This document shows positions 1 through 6,749 of a stretch of DNA of 15,180 nucleotides, piece by piece (the stretch's first letter is position 1; every line of letters starts with the position of its first letter). The notes under the pieces are model-generated. The model saw nothing but the letters and a program-made list of their open reading frames with translations, did not search any database and had not been told where the DNA came from. The stretch covers positions 1 to 15,180 of the forward strand of contig CALFYQ010000052.1 in NCBI GenBank assembly GCA_937952085.1, read 5' to 3'. Source of the DNA: an uncultured Paracoccaceae bacterium. Its GTDB lineage: Bacteria > Pseudomonadota > Alphaproteobacteria > Rhodobacterales > Rhodobacteraceae. A program made the translations under genes and the position numbers.

Positions 1-75
1 CAGGTCGAGGCGCACGACCTTCGAGAGCGCCTCTATGTCCTCGGGGACGAGCGGTTTCGGGGGCGAAGTGGTCAT
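1..75 (-). CDS. Partial small gene, possible AtzG/GatC-like amidase accessory subunit (N-terminus only)
   Basis: Only 25 codons are in the window, reading leftwards from ATG at 75-73 to the edge with no stop. The start is supported by a GGAGA ribosome-binding site just upstream on the minus strand, within 79-85. The peptide has a proline-rich start (MTTSPPKPL) and then PEDIEALSKVVRLDL. That segment resembles the first helix of GatC-type subunits and of the small AtzG/DUF4089 proteins that partner amidases. Those families are short and usually sit directly before an amidase-signature gene, which would lie beyond the left edge. The gene is divergent from the transporter operon and would share its 124-bp promoter region. 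The family call rests on very few residues and is weak, whereas the presence of a gene start is fairly clear. Confidence 0.4.
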   Translation of the reverse strand, partial: MTTSPPKPLVPEDIEALSKVVRLDL

Positions 76-99
76 CGGTTCTCCATCTGGCGACAATGC

Positions 100-116
100 G
101 GTGCGAAAATCGCACC
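100..116. promoter_or_regulatory. Perfect inverted repeat in divergent promoter region, operator or hairpin candidate
   Basis: GGTGCGA and TCGCACC form perfect 7-bp arms around an AAA spacer. The repeat lies 25 bp before the minus-strand start at 75 and about 84 bp before the plus-strand start at 200. This is a position from which a bound regulator could affect both genes. A second, weaker repeat (GTCGC-AAC-GCGAC, 164-176) lies closer to the plus-strand gene. I could not place a convincing -35/-10 pair or a sigma-54 -24/-12 element in 76-199. Whether the repeat acts as DNA operator or RNA structure is not decided by the sequence. Confidence 0.4.
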
Positions 117-199
117 AGGGCGATCCGCCCCGTGCGCGATTGCGCCGCACCCACATCTACTGCGTCGCAACGCGACTCGCTTGATCGAGAAGAGGATCG

Positions 200-1135
200 G
201 TGCATTCCTTTCACAAGAGGATTTTCACCAAATCGCCCGGGGGGGAGCGTTTGGACGACGCCGTCAAGCTGGTTTTCGACGTGATGGCCTTCGCGTCGAT
301 CATGGTGCTGGTGGTCAGCGGCCTCGCCGTGATTGCGAGCCTTATGGGCATCTTCAACCTCGCCCATGGCGAGTTCGTCCTCCTCGGCGCGTACACGGTC
401 TATCTCTTTCGCGAATGGGGCCTGCCGATCTGGCTCGGCATGATGGTCGCGCCCTTCGTCGTCGGGCTCTTCGGCGCGGTGATCGAGCGGGGGGTGATCC
501 GAAGGCTCTACAGCCAGCCGATCATCGCCATGCTGGCGACCTACGCCATCGGCCTCATCGTGCGGGAGATCGTGCGCGGGCTGATCGGCGGGCAGTATTA
601 CGCCGTGGCGGAGCCGATCGACGGCTCCTGGTCGGTCGGCGGGCTCAACTTCTCGATCTGGCGGACGGTGATCATCGTCTCGACGGCGCTGGTGATGCTC
701 GGAGCCTGGCTGTTCCTGACGCGCACCTCGATCGGCCTGCAGATCCGCGGCGCACTGGAGAATCCGGCGCTGGCGCGGGCCTCCGGCGTCTCGACGACGA
801 AGCTCTATGCGCTGACCTTCGCGCTCGGCGCGTCCCTCGCCGGGCTCGCCGGGGCGCTGATGGTGCCGCTCTTCTCGCTATCGGCCGATCTCGGCGTGCG
901 CTTCCTCGTGCAGGCCTTCCTTTCGGTGATGCTGGGCGGCGTCGGCTCCTTCGAGGGGCCGCTGCTCGGCGCGGCGATGATCGGCTCGATGGTGCCGGGC
1001 TTCCAGTGGCTCAGAGAGATCCCCGGCGTGTCGGCCGCGGTGAGCCCGGTCGTGGCGGAGGTGCTCGTCTTCGTCGCGGCGCTCGTGATCGTGAAGTTCC
1101 GGCCGAACGGCCTCATCAACTCAGGGAGACGGTGA
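200..1135 (+). CDS. ABC transporter permease, LivH/UrtB type (branched-chain amino acid/urea/amide family)
   Basis: A 311-residue inner-membrane protein and one of the two permeases of a polar amino acid/amide importer. Hydrophobic segments run through most of the protein. The family signature NLAHGEF (residues 53-59) follows the first membrane segment, and the LivH-like cytoplasmic coupling region lies around 176-205 (TSIGLQIRG...LARASGVS). The C-terminus ends with the usual KFRPNGL motif. The chosen GTG at 200 has AGAGG four bases upstream. A TTG at 251 (preceded by GGGGGAG) would remove 17 residues and leave a length closer to the family core, so the start is uncertain. It is the first gene of a tight operon, and the next ATG begins one base after its stop. 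UrtB-like rather than LivH-like specificity is inferred from the binding protein next door. Confidence 0.88.
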   Translation: MHSFHKRIFTKSPGGERLDDAVKLVFDVMAFASIMVLVVSGLAVIASLMGIFNLAHGEFVLLGAYTVYLFREWGLPIWLGMMVAPFVVGLFGAVIERGVIRRLYSQPIIAMLATYAIGLIVREIVRGLIGGQYYAVAEPIDGSWSVGGLNFSIWRTVIIVSTALVMLGAWLFLTRTSIGLQIRGALENPALARASGVSTTKLYALTFALGASLAGLAGALMVPLFSLSADLGVRFLVQAFLSVMLGGVGSFEGPLLGAAMIGSMVPGFQWLREIPGVSAAVSPVVAEVLVFVAALVIVKFRPNGLINSGRR

Positions 1136-1136
1136 C

Positions 1137-2351
1137 ATGATCAAGTCGACGACCCGTCGCGGATTCCTCCGCGGCTCGGGCGCCCTCGCAGCCGCGGGCT
1201 GGACGGCGGTCGCAGGCGGATGGGTGCTGCGCCCCGGCTGGGGCAACGCGGCCGAAGGCGCGATCAAGGTCGGCGTCGCCACGGACATCACCGGCGCCAT
1301 CGCGCCTTCCGGCAATTCCGACTGGCAGACCGCCCAGCTCGCCGCGAAGCAGATCAACGACGCCGGCGGCATCCTCGGCCGGCCGATCGAGCTGTTCCTC
1401 GAGGACACCGCCTCCGACCCGGGCGTCGCGGTCGGCAATGTGCGCCGGCTGATCCAGCAGAGCCAGGTGGACGTCGTCTTCGGCGGCATCACCTCGGCGA
1501 TGCGTGAGGCGATCAAGAACCCGATCACCCAGCGCGGCAAGACGCTCTACATCTACCCGCAGCTCTATGAGGGCCAGGAGTGCACGCCGCATCTCTTCTG
1601 CACCGGCCCGACGCCGGCGCAGCAATGCGCGCGCCTCTTACCCTATCTTATCAAGGAAAAGGGCTTCAAGCGCTTCGCCATGCCCTCGGCCAACTACATC
1701 TGGCCGCAGCTTCTCAACAAATGGGCCCGAAAGGTCATCGAGGAGAACGGCGCCGAAGTGGTGATGGAGGAATATTTCCCGCTCGACCAGCTCGAATATT
1801 CCGCCACGATCTCCAAGATCATGTCGGAAGGCGTCGATCACATCTTCAACACCGTGATCCCGCCGGGATTGCAGGCGTTCCAGAAGCAGCTCTACGAGGC
1901 CGGCTACTATGAGAAGGGCGGCCAGACCTGCGTCTATTTCGACGAGAACTCGGTCAACTATGTCGCCGCGCGAGAACTCGAGGGCTGCTATTCCTGCCTC
2001 GACATGTTCCACACGATCTCCGACCCGTTCACGCAGAAGCTGATCGGCGAATACAACGCCATGTGGCCGGATTCGCCCTACAAGTTCACCGCCGGCACGG
2101 CGGCGACGGGGATGTATCGCGGCATCAAGCTCTACGAACAGGCGGTGATCGCGACGAATGGCGACCTCGCGCGCGACGCGGTGTCGGAGGCGATGAACTC
2201 CGCCGCCATCGCCGAGGGCCCGGGCGGCCCGGCCAAGGTGATCGCCGGGACCGGCCATGTCGAGATGAACATGTACATCGCCCAGTCCAAGGGCGGCGTC
2301 TGGGAGATCATCTCGGAAGAGACGGCCGTCGCGCCGCAGGAATGCGCCTGA
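1137..2351 (+). CDS. Tat-exported periplasmic substrate-binding protein, AmiC/UrtA-like type 1 family
   Basis: A 404-residue solute-binding protein. The N-terminus has a twin-arginine signal (TRRGFLR, R7-R8), an alanine-rich hydrophobic stretch at about 13-30 and a probable cleavage site near residue 39 (GNAAEG). The mature part starts IKVGVATDITGAIA, typical of the Liv/Urt periplasmic-binding fold. The region around 138-160 (LYIYPQLYEGQEC...CTGPTPAQQ) and the later SANYIWPQ and FNTVIPP segments match the pattern of AmiC, UrtA and FmdD proteins, which bind short-chain amides or urea. Use of Tat suggests folding before export. Several cysteines occur in the mature protein (for example around 149, 155 and in EGCYSCLD). 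The start at 1137 has GGGAG eight bases upstream. The ligand is inferred only at class level. Confidence 0.88.
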   Translation: MIKSTTRRGFLRGSGALAAAGWTAVAGGWVLRPGWGNAAEGAIKVGVATDITGAIAPSGNSDWQTAQLAAKQINDAGGILGRPIELFLEDTASDPGVAVGNVRRLIQQSQVDVVFGGITSAMREAIKNPITQRGKTLYIYPQLYEGQECTPHLFCTGPTPAQQCARLLPYLIKEKGFKRFAMPSANYIWPQLLNKWARKVIEENGAEVVMEEYFPLDQLEYSATISKIMSEGVDHIFNTVIPPGLQAFQKQLYEAGYYEKGGQTCVYFDENSVNYVAARELEGCYSCLDMFHTISDPFTQKLIGEYNAMWPDSPYKFTAGTAATGMYRGIKLYEQAVIATNGDLARDAVSEAMNSAAIAEGPGGPAKVIAGTGHVEMNMYIAQSKGGVWEIISEETAVAPQECA

Positions 2352-2359
2352 CCTGAACC

Positions 2360-2385
2360 GCGGCGGCCGCTCCGGCGGCCGCCGC
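2360..2385 (+). other. Strong intergenic hairpin between binding-protein and second permease genes
   Basis: Perfect 10-bp arms, GCGGCGGCCG at 2360-2369 and CGGCCGCCGC at 2376-2385, flank the six-base loop CTCCGG. All stem pairs are G-C. No T-run follows, so it is not a standard intrinsic terminator. Its position, straight after the binding-protein stop and before the membrane and ATPase genes, matches the intercistronic hairpins known in other ABC importer operons. There they protect the upstream message and raise binding protein relative to permease. That role here is inference. Confidence 0.6.
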
Positions 2386-2410
2386 CCACCCGCCCGAGCC
2401 GGACCAAGAC

Positions 2411-3481
2411 ATGAAGAAAGCCGAAGCTGCGAAACGCACGCGAAAGGTGCTGCCCATCGTCGAGGCGGCGCTGCTCGTCGGCCTGCTCGCGGTCCCGCAC
2501 ATCACGTCGGATTTCCAGACCATCATCGCCTCGCGGATGCTGATCCTGGCGATTCTCGCGATCAGCTTCGATCTCTGCTGGGGCTGGTCGGGGATCATGA
2601 CCTTCGGCCAGGCGCTCTATTTCGGCGTGGCGGGCTATGTCGCGGCGCTCCTCGCCAACAAGGCGGGGATCGTCGAGCTTCTGCTGATCCTGCCGGTCTC
2701 GATGGCGACGGGGCTCATCGTCGCGTTGCTGATCGGCTGGTTCCTCCTCCTCGGGAAACGCACGCCGACGGTGATCTTCGTCGCGCTCGGCACGCTCACC
2801 GCTTCCTACGCGGCGGAGCGGCTCGTCGCCGGCTGGCAATGGGTCGGCGCGGCGAACGGCATGTCGATCTGGGAATTCGCCACCATCGGCGGGGCTGAGA
2901 TCGAGCCCGGGATGCTCTTCTACTACTTCATCCTCGCCTTCCTCGTGGCGGCCTATCTCCTCAGCCGGCGGATCGTGCGCTCGCAGTTCGGCCTGGTGCT
3001 GGCGGGAATGCGGCAGAACGAGGAGCGGCTGGCCTATTTCGGCTACCGGGTGCAGGTCTTCAAGGCGCTGATCTTCGCCTTCGCGGGAATGCTGGCCGGG
3101 CTCGCCGGCGGGCTCTACGCCTTCCACGAAGGCTTCATCGGGCCCGCGAGCATGGGCATGGGCCTTTCGACCTATGCGGTGCTCTACGGCCTATTCGGCG
3201 GGATCGGCACGCTGGCCGGGCCGATCATCGGCGTCGGCGCGATCGAGACGCTGGCCTTCGTCCTTTCGGACATCAACGCGCTGAAGCCCTACTGGCCGGT
3301 GATCCTCGGCCTCATCATGCTGGTCGTCGTGGTCTACCGGCCGACCGGCCTGCTCGGCCTCGTCCTGTCGGACCGGGAGCGCGTCGGCTCCTACGGGCTT
3401 GGCGGCGACGGCGCTGCGGCGACGGAAAAGGCCAAGGCGGCGGCAGCCGAGCCTGCGGAGGCGAAACGTGGCGCTGCTTGA
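2411..3481 (+). CDS. ABC transporter permease, LivM/UrtC type
   Basis: A 356-residue polytopic membrane protein and the second permease of the importer. It opens with a short basic tail (MKKAEAAKRTRK) before the first membrane segment. It then shows the LivM/UrtC signature region CWGWSGIMTFGQALYFGVAG at about 56-75, the counterpart of the family's GYAGQxSxGHAAFFGxGAY. The coupling loop lies near SQFGLVLAGMRQNEERLAYFG, and the last membrane segment ends VVYRPTGLLGL. The final 35 or so residues are an Ala/Glu/Lys-rich tail. That tail is partly created by overlap with the next gene, which starts 14 bases before this stop. The gene follows a 59-bp gap containing a hairpin, the only sizeable gap inside the transporter operon. 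Confidence 0.88.
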   Translation: MKKAEAAKRTRKVLPIVEAALLVGLLAVPHITSDFQTIIASRMLILAILAISFDLCWGWSGIMTFGQALYFGVAGYVAALLANKAGIVELLLILPVSMATGLIVALLIGWFLLLGKRTPTVIFVALGTLTASYAAERLVAGWQWVGAANGMSIWEFATIGGAEIEPGMLFYYFILAFLVAAYLLSRRIVRSQFGLVLAGMRQNEERLAYFGYRVQVFKALIFAFAGMLAGLAGGLYAFHEGFIGPASMGMGLSTYAVLYGLFGGIGTLAGPIIGVGAIETLAFVLSDINALKPYWPVILGLIMLVVVVYRPTGLLGLVLSDRERVGSYGLGGDGAAATEKAKAAAAEPAEAKRGAA

Positions 3482-4202
3482 GGTTCGAAGCGTCGCCAAG
3501 GTCTTCCGGGGGCTTCGCGCCCTCGGCGGCGTCGACGTGAACGTGGAGGCGAACAGCTTTCACGGGCTGATCGGCCCGAACGGCTCCGGCAAGTCCACCC
3601 TTCTGAAAGCCATCGCCGGGGCGCATTTCGCCGACGAGGGGACGATCACCTTCGACGGGACGGACATCACCCGCGCCGCGCCGGCGCTCCGCTCCCGCCT
3701 CGGGCTCAGCCTGAAGTTCCAGATCACCGCGGTGCTGACCGAGCTTTCGGTCTATGACAACGTGCTCCTCGCGCTTCAGGCGCACCGGAAGATCACCGAC
3801 CTTCTCCTCAACCGTACCCGCCGCAGCTTTCATGACGAAGTGATGGAGGCGCTCGAGAAGTTCCGCCTGGCGGACCGGGCGGACGACCTCGCGGGGGAGC
3901 TTTCGCACGGCCAGCAGCAATGGCTCGAGATCGCCATGGCGCTGACCAACAGGCCGAAGCTCCTGCTGCTGGACGAACCGACCGGCGGCATGAGCCCGGA
4001 GGAGCGGCGCGCGACCGGCGAATTGCTTATGCCGATCAAGGCGCATTGCGCCCTCGTCATCGTCGAGCACGACCTCGACTTCATCAAGGACATCTGCGAC
4101 CGGCTCACCGTGCTCGACAACGGCAAGGTGCTGGACGACGGCACGGTGGCCGAGATCGAAGGCTCGCGGAAGGTGCAGGAGGTCTACACCACCCGTGTCT
4201 GA
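3468..4202 (+). CDS. ABC transporter ATP-binding protein, LivG/UrtD type
   Basis: A 244-residue cytoplasmic ATPase that powers the importer. Walker A is GPNGSGKST (36-44), the Q-loop glutamine is at 85 (LKFQITAVL), the signature is LSHGQ (145-149), Walker B is LLLLDEP (165-171, catalytic E170), and the switch histidine is H201 (VIVEHDLDF). All catalytic elements are intact. An upstream GTG at 3399 keeps the frame open, but it would add 23 very basic residues encoded inside the preceding permease. GTG at 3468 has an ideal GGAGG at 3457-3461, six bases away, and gives the usual family N-terminus (LLEVRSVAKVF). It overlaps the permease by 14 bases and the next ATPase gene by 8, implying coupled translation. 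Confidence 0.9.
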   Translation: MALLEVRSVAKVFRGLRALGGVDVNVEANSFHGLIGPNGSGKSTLLKAIAGAHFADEGTITFDGTDITRAAPALRSRLGLSLKFQITAVLTELSVYDNVLLALQAHRKITDLLLNRTRRSFHDEVMEALEKFRLADRADDLAGELSHGQQQWLEIAMALTNRPKLLLLDEPTGGMSPEERRATGELLMPIKAHCALVIVEHDLDFIKDICDRLTVLDNGKVLDDGTVAEIEGSRKVQEVYTTRV

Positions 4203-4890
4203 CGCCATTCTCACGGTCGCCTCCCTCTCCTCCGGCTATGGCCGGAGCCGGGTGCTGTTCGACATGTCCTTCGCCGTGCCGGCGCAGGGCGGGCTCGCCG
4301 TGCTGGGCCGGAACGGCGCCGGCAAGACGACGCTGCTGAAAACCCTCGCCGGCGAGCTGGACGCCTGGAACGGCGAAGTCGTCTTCAACGGGCTCGACTG
4401 CCTGAGGGAAGGGACCGAGCGCCGCGTGCGCCGCGGCCTCGGCTACGTGCCGCAGGAGCAGGCCGTCTTCGGCTCGCTGACGGTGCGGGAGAACCTGATG
4501 CTCGGCGCCATCGCCGCCGGCTCGAAGAACTTCGACATGGCGGTGGATTTCTTCCCCAAGCTCGGCGCCCGGCTCGGCCAGCAGGCCGGCACACTTTCTG
4601 GCGGCGAGCGGAAGATGCTCGCCATCGGCCGCGCCATCCTCGGGAAGCCGCAACTCCTGATGTTGGACGAGCCGACCGAGGGCGTCTGGATCGGCGTGAT
4701 CGAGGAGATCGCCGAGCGCCTCGCCCGGCTGGCGAAGGAGATTGCGCTCGTCATCGTCGAGCAGCACGTGGAGCTTGCGCTTCGCGTCTCGGAGCGCGCC
4801 ATCGTCATGGAGCGCGGGCAGGTCGCGCTCGAAGGCCCGTCCGCCGATATCGCCAAGGACCCGCGGCTCGCGCGCTACCTCGCGCCCTGA
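4195..4890 (+). CDS. ABC transporter ATP-binding protein, LivF/UrtE type
   Basis: A 231-residue ATPase and partner of the LivG/UrtD-type subunit. Walker A is GRNGAGKTT (38-46), the Q-loop is VPQEQ (Q87), the signature is LSGGE (134-138), Walker B is LLMLDEP (154-160, E159) and the switch histidine is H191 (VIVEQHVEL). The tail ends RLARYLAP, as in LivF/UrtE proteins. One oddity is the segment after Walker B, TEGVWIGVIEEI. LivF/UrtE members normally read GLAP or GIQP there, so the D-loop proline is replaced and a tryptophan introduced. The GTG start lies inside the previous gene, with AGGAGG at 4177-4182 (a rather long spacing), so translational coupling is likely. Confidence 0.9.
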   Translation: MSDAILTVASLSSGYGRSRVLFDMSFAVPAQGGLAVLGRNGAGKTTLLKTLAGELDAWNGEVVFNGLDCLREGTERRVRRGLGYVPQEQAVFGSLTVRENLMLGAIAAGSKNFDMAVDFFPKLGARLGQQAGTLSGGERKMLAIGRAILGKPQLLMLDEPTEGVWIGVIEEIAERLARLAKEIALVIVEQHVELALRVSERAIVMERGQVALEGPSADIAKDPRLARYLAP

Positions 4891-4911
4891 GACCACGGGC
4901 GGGAGGAAGAG

Positions 4912-5784
4912 ATGCCACGCGAGGAAGCCGCAATCCGCATCGCCGTCGTGCAGATGGAGCCGAAGGTCGGCGAGAAGGACTGGAACGTGCCGCACTGTCT
5001 CTCGCTGATCGAGCGGGCGGCGGCGAATGGGGCGAAGCTGATCGTGCTGCCGGAGCTCTGCAATTCCGGCTATGTCTTCGAGACGCGGGAGGAGGCCTTC
5101 TCGCTGGCGGAGGAGATCCCCGCCGGTCCGACCTGCGTCGCCTGGGCGAAGGCGGCGGCAAGGCACGGCGCCTGGATCGTCGCCGGCATCTCAGAGCGGG
5201 AGGGGGAGCGGCTCTACAATTCCGCCGTCCTGATCGGGCCCGAGGGCTTCGTCGGCCGGTTCCGCAAGGCGCATCTCTGGAACGCCGAGAACCTCTTCTT
5301 CGAGCCGGGCAACCTCGGCTTTCCGGTCTACGCCACACCGATCGGCCGGATCGGCATATGCATCTGCTATGACGGCTGGTTCCCCGAAAGCTATCGGCTG
5401 ATGGCGCTCCAGGGCGCGGACATCGTCTGCGTGCCGACCAACTGGGTGCCGATCCCCGGCCAGGACCCGAAGCGGGAGGCGATGGCGAACATCCTCGTCA
5501 TGGCGGCGGCCCATTCCAACTCCATCTTCATCGCCGCGGCCGACCGGGTCGGCACCGAACGCGGCCAGCCCTTCAACGGCCAGAGCCTGATCGCGAGCTA
5601 TACCGGCTGGCCGATCGGCGGGCCGGCCAGCGCGACGGAGGAGGAGATCGTCTACGCCGACGCGAACCTCGCGGACGCGCGGCGGAAGCGGAACTGGAAC
5701 GAATACAACCAGGTGCTGCGGGACCGGCGCTCCGACATTTACGACGAGATGCTGGGCTCGGGCGCGCAGCGCGGCTGGTACTGA
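4912..5784 (+). CDS. Nitrilase-superfamily carbon-nitrogen hydrolase (amidase/N-carbamoyl hydrolase-like)
   Basis: A 290-residue soluble enzyme of the CN-hydrolase fold, about the usual family length. The catalytic triad is visible: E48 (VLPELCNSGY), K119 (FRKAHLW) and C152 (ICICYDGWFPES). The second glutamate is E126 (NAENLFF). The FFEPG motif and the CYDGWFPE nucleophile loop resemble amidases and N-carbamoyl-amino-acid hydrolases more than true nitrilases. The expected reaction is hydrolysis of an amide or ureido group, releasing ammonia or ammonia plus CO2. The start has a strong GGAGGAAGAG immediately upstream. It follows the last transporter gene by 21 bp and is very probably in the same operon, so it may act on the imported compound or a product of it. 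The exact substrate is not readable. Confidence 0.88.
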   Translation: MPREEAAIRIAVVQMEPKVGEKDWNVPHCLSLIERAAANGAKLIVLPELCNSGYVFETREEAFSLAEEIPAGPTCVAWAKAAARHGAWIVAGISEREGERLYNSAVLIGPEGFVGRFRKAHLWNAENLFFEPGNLGFPVYATPIGRIGICICYDGWFPESYRLMALQGADIVCVPTNWVPIPGQDPKREAMANILVMAAAHSNSIFIAAADRVGTERGQPFNGQSLIASYTGWPIGGPASATEEEIVYADANLADARRKRNWNEYNQVLRDRRSDIYDEMLGSGAQRGWY

Positions 5785-5830
5785 GCCGGCCTTCGGCGGC
5801 CCGCCCCGCCACCCTTTAAACGAGAGATGC

Positions 5831-5856
5831 GCGCCTCGCCCTGCGTGGCGTGGCGC
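5831..5856 (+). other. Imperfect GC-rich hairpin downstream of the importer operon
   Basis: GCGCCTCGCC (5831-5840) and GGCGTGGCGC (5847-5856) pair over ten positions with one T-T mismatch, around the loop CTGCGT. It lies 46 bp after the nitrilase-family stop. No T-run follows, so it is at best a transcript 3'-end stabiliser or a Rho-dependent end, not a clear intrinsic terminator. Confidence 0.35.
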
Positions 5857-5940
5857 ACGCCCGTCGACCTTCGGACGAGCGCGGAAATCGATGCGCAGGG
5901 ATTGCCATGGACCGCCCGCCTGCGTCAGAAATGCAATGAA

Positions 5941-5956
5941 AGTCCTCTATAGGACT
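5941..5956. promoter_or_regulatory. Palindromic operator candidate before the GntR gene
   Basis: The sequence AGTCCTCTATAGGACT has perfect 6-bp arms (AGTCCT/AGGACT) around CTAT. It ends 19 bp before the GTG start of the GntR/HutC-family gene. GntR-family sites are commonly short palindromes with GT...AC half-sites, and this fits that form. The CTATAG core could double as part of a -10 element, although I see no good -35 at the right spacing. Autoregulation by the adjacent repressor is the simplest reading. Confidence 0.5.
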
Positions 5957-5975
5957 CGAGGGAGGAGCTTGCCCG

Positions 5976-6749
5976 GTGGTGACGTCGCCGGTCCATTCCG
6001 CGGCGCAGGAGCCGGCCAAGCATCGGCGGATTTCCGATACCATCCTCTCCGAGATCGAGAGCGGCCGCTGGCGGCCGGGGGACCGGCTTCCGGCGGAGGA
6101 CCGGCTCGCCGAGCGGATGGGCGCGAGCCTAGGGACGATGCGGCGGGCGCTCCGCTCGCTGGTCGAGACCGGCGTGCTCGCGCGGCGTCAGGGCCAGGGC
6201 ACGTTCGTCTCCGGCGCCCGCGCGCGGGAGGACCAGCTCCGCCATTTCCGCTTCATGGGCGACGGCGGCGCGACGCCGCTGCCGGTGGATTTCCGCATCC
6301 TTGGCGTCGACCGGAGCGACGAGGCGGGGCCCTGGAGCCAGTTCTTGGGAGCCTCCGAAGGCGGCTATGTCCATATTCGCCGCCTCGTCTCGGTGAACGG
6401 GGAGTTCGACCTCCTCAGCGAGATCTACCTGCCGGCCGACCGGTTCGGCGCCCTTATAGAGACCCCGCCCGCCAGGCTCGACGGCGTCTCCTTCCGCGAC
6501 CTGATCGCCGAGCGGTTCAACGCGCCGACGCTGAAGACGCGGCAGACGGTCTGCTGCCAGGTGCTGCCGCCGCGGGCCTGCCGGGCGCTCGGCCTCGCCG
6601 CAGGCGCCTACGGCCTCGTCTGGACCATCGACGGCATGAGCTACCGCGACGCGCCGGTCACCTGGCAGCGCGTCTTCGTCCCGCCCGGCGACCGGGCGAT
6701 CGAGATCGTCCCGGCCGCGCCCGGCCCGGAGACAGAGAGGCGACCATGA
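5976..6749 (+). CDS. GntR-family transcriptional regulator, HutC/UTRA subfamily
   Basis: A 257-residue DNA-binding regulator. The winged helix-turn-helix spans about 17-78, with the family pattern GRWRPGDRLPAEDRLAERMG and then ALRSLVETGVLARRQGQGTFV. The remainder, from about residue 90 (LRHFRFMGDGG), fits the UTRA effector-binding fold of HutC/FarR-type proteins, which sense small metabolites. The recognition-helix region reads GASLGTMRRAL, departing from the usual GVSRxTVRKAL. GTG at 5976 has GGAGGAG at 5961-5967, and GTG at 5979 is a possible alternative. The stop overlaps the ATG of the DUF3604 gene (ATGA), so the two are co-translated. A palindrome directly upstream is a likely autoregulatory site. 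Control of the neighbouring importer and Mo-hydroxylase operons is plausible but not shown. Confidence 0.9.
   Translation: MVTSPVHSAAQEPAKHRRISDTILSEIESGRWRPGDRLPAEDRLAERMGASLGTMRRALRSLVETGVLARRQGQGTFVSGARAREDQLRHFRFMGDGGATPLPVDFRILGVDRSDEAGPWSQFLGASEGGYVHIRRLVSVNGEFDLLSEIYLPADRFGALIETPPARLDGVSFRDLIAERFNAPTLKTRQTVCCQVLPPRACRALGLAAGAYGLVWTIDGMSYRDAPVTWQRVFVPPGDRAIEIVPAAPGPETERRP

Larger units (their letters stand above)
5785..5975. other. Intergenic region with hairpin and operator candidate
   Basis: A 191-bp gap between the nitrilase-family gene and the GntR gene. No credible coding sequence is seen, and base composition drops to more A/T near 5920-5955. It holds an imperfect hairpin (5831-5856) and a palindrome (5941-5956), listed separately. 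A weak GCCG/CGGC stem right after the nitrilase stop is followed by CCCTTTAAA, but it is too short to call a terminator. Confidence 0.5.

Noticed and set aside
76..199. Sigma-54 promoter in the divergent spacer
   Set aside because: TGGCGACAATGCGG near 88-101 looks suggestive, but the GG-to-GC spacing does not fit the -24/-12 rule.
181..1140. 319-codon plus-strand frame overlapping the first permease gene
   Set aside because: It is very Arg/Gly/Asp-rich with no membrane segments. The other frame gives a clear LivH/UrtB permease with NLAHGEF.
3399..3467. Upstream extension of the LivG/UrtD-type ATPase
   Set aside because: It would add 23 strongly basic residues read from inside the permease gene. 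GTG at 3468 has a perfectly placed GGAGG and gives the normal family N-terminus.
5785..5830. Possible intrinsic terminator after the nitrilase-family gene
   Set aside because: Only a 4-bp GCCG/CGGC stem is found, with no proper T-run. Not enough to call.
5816..6043. Small minus-strand open frame across the regulator's upstream region
   Set aside because: No good ribosome-binding site and no recognisable protein features. It runs over the palindrome and the start of the GntR gene.
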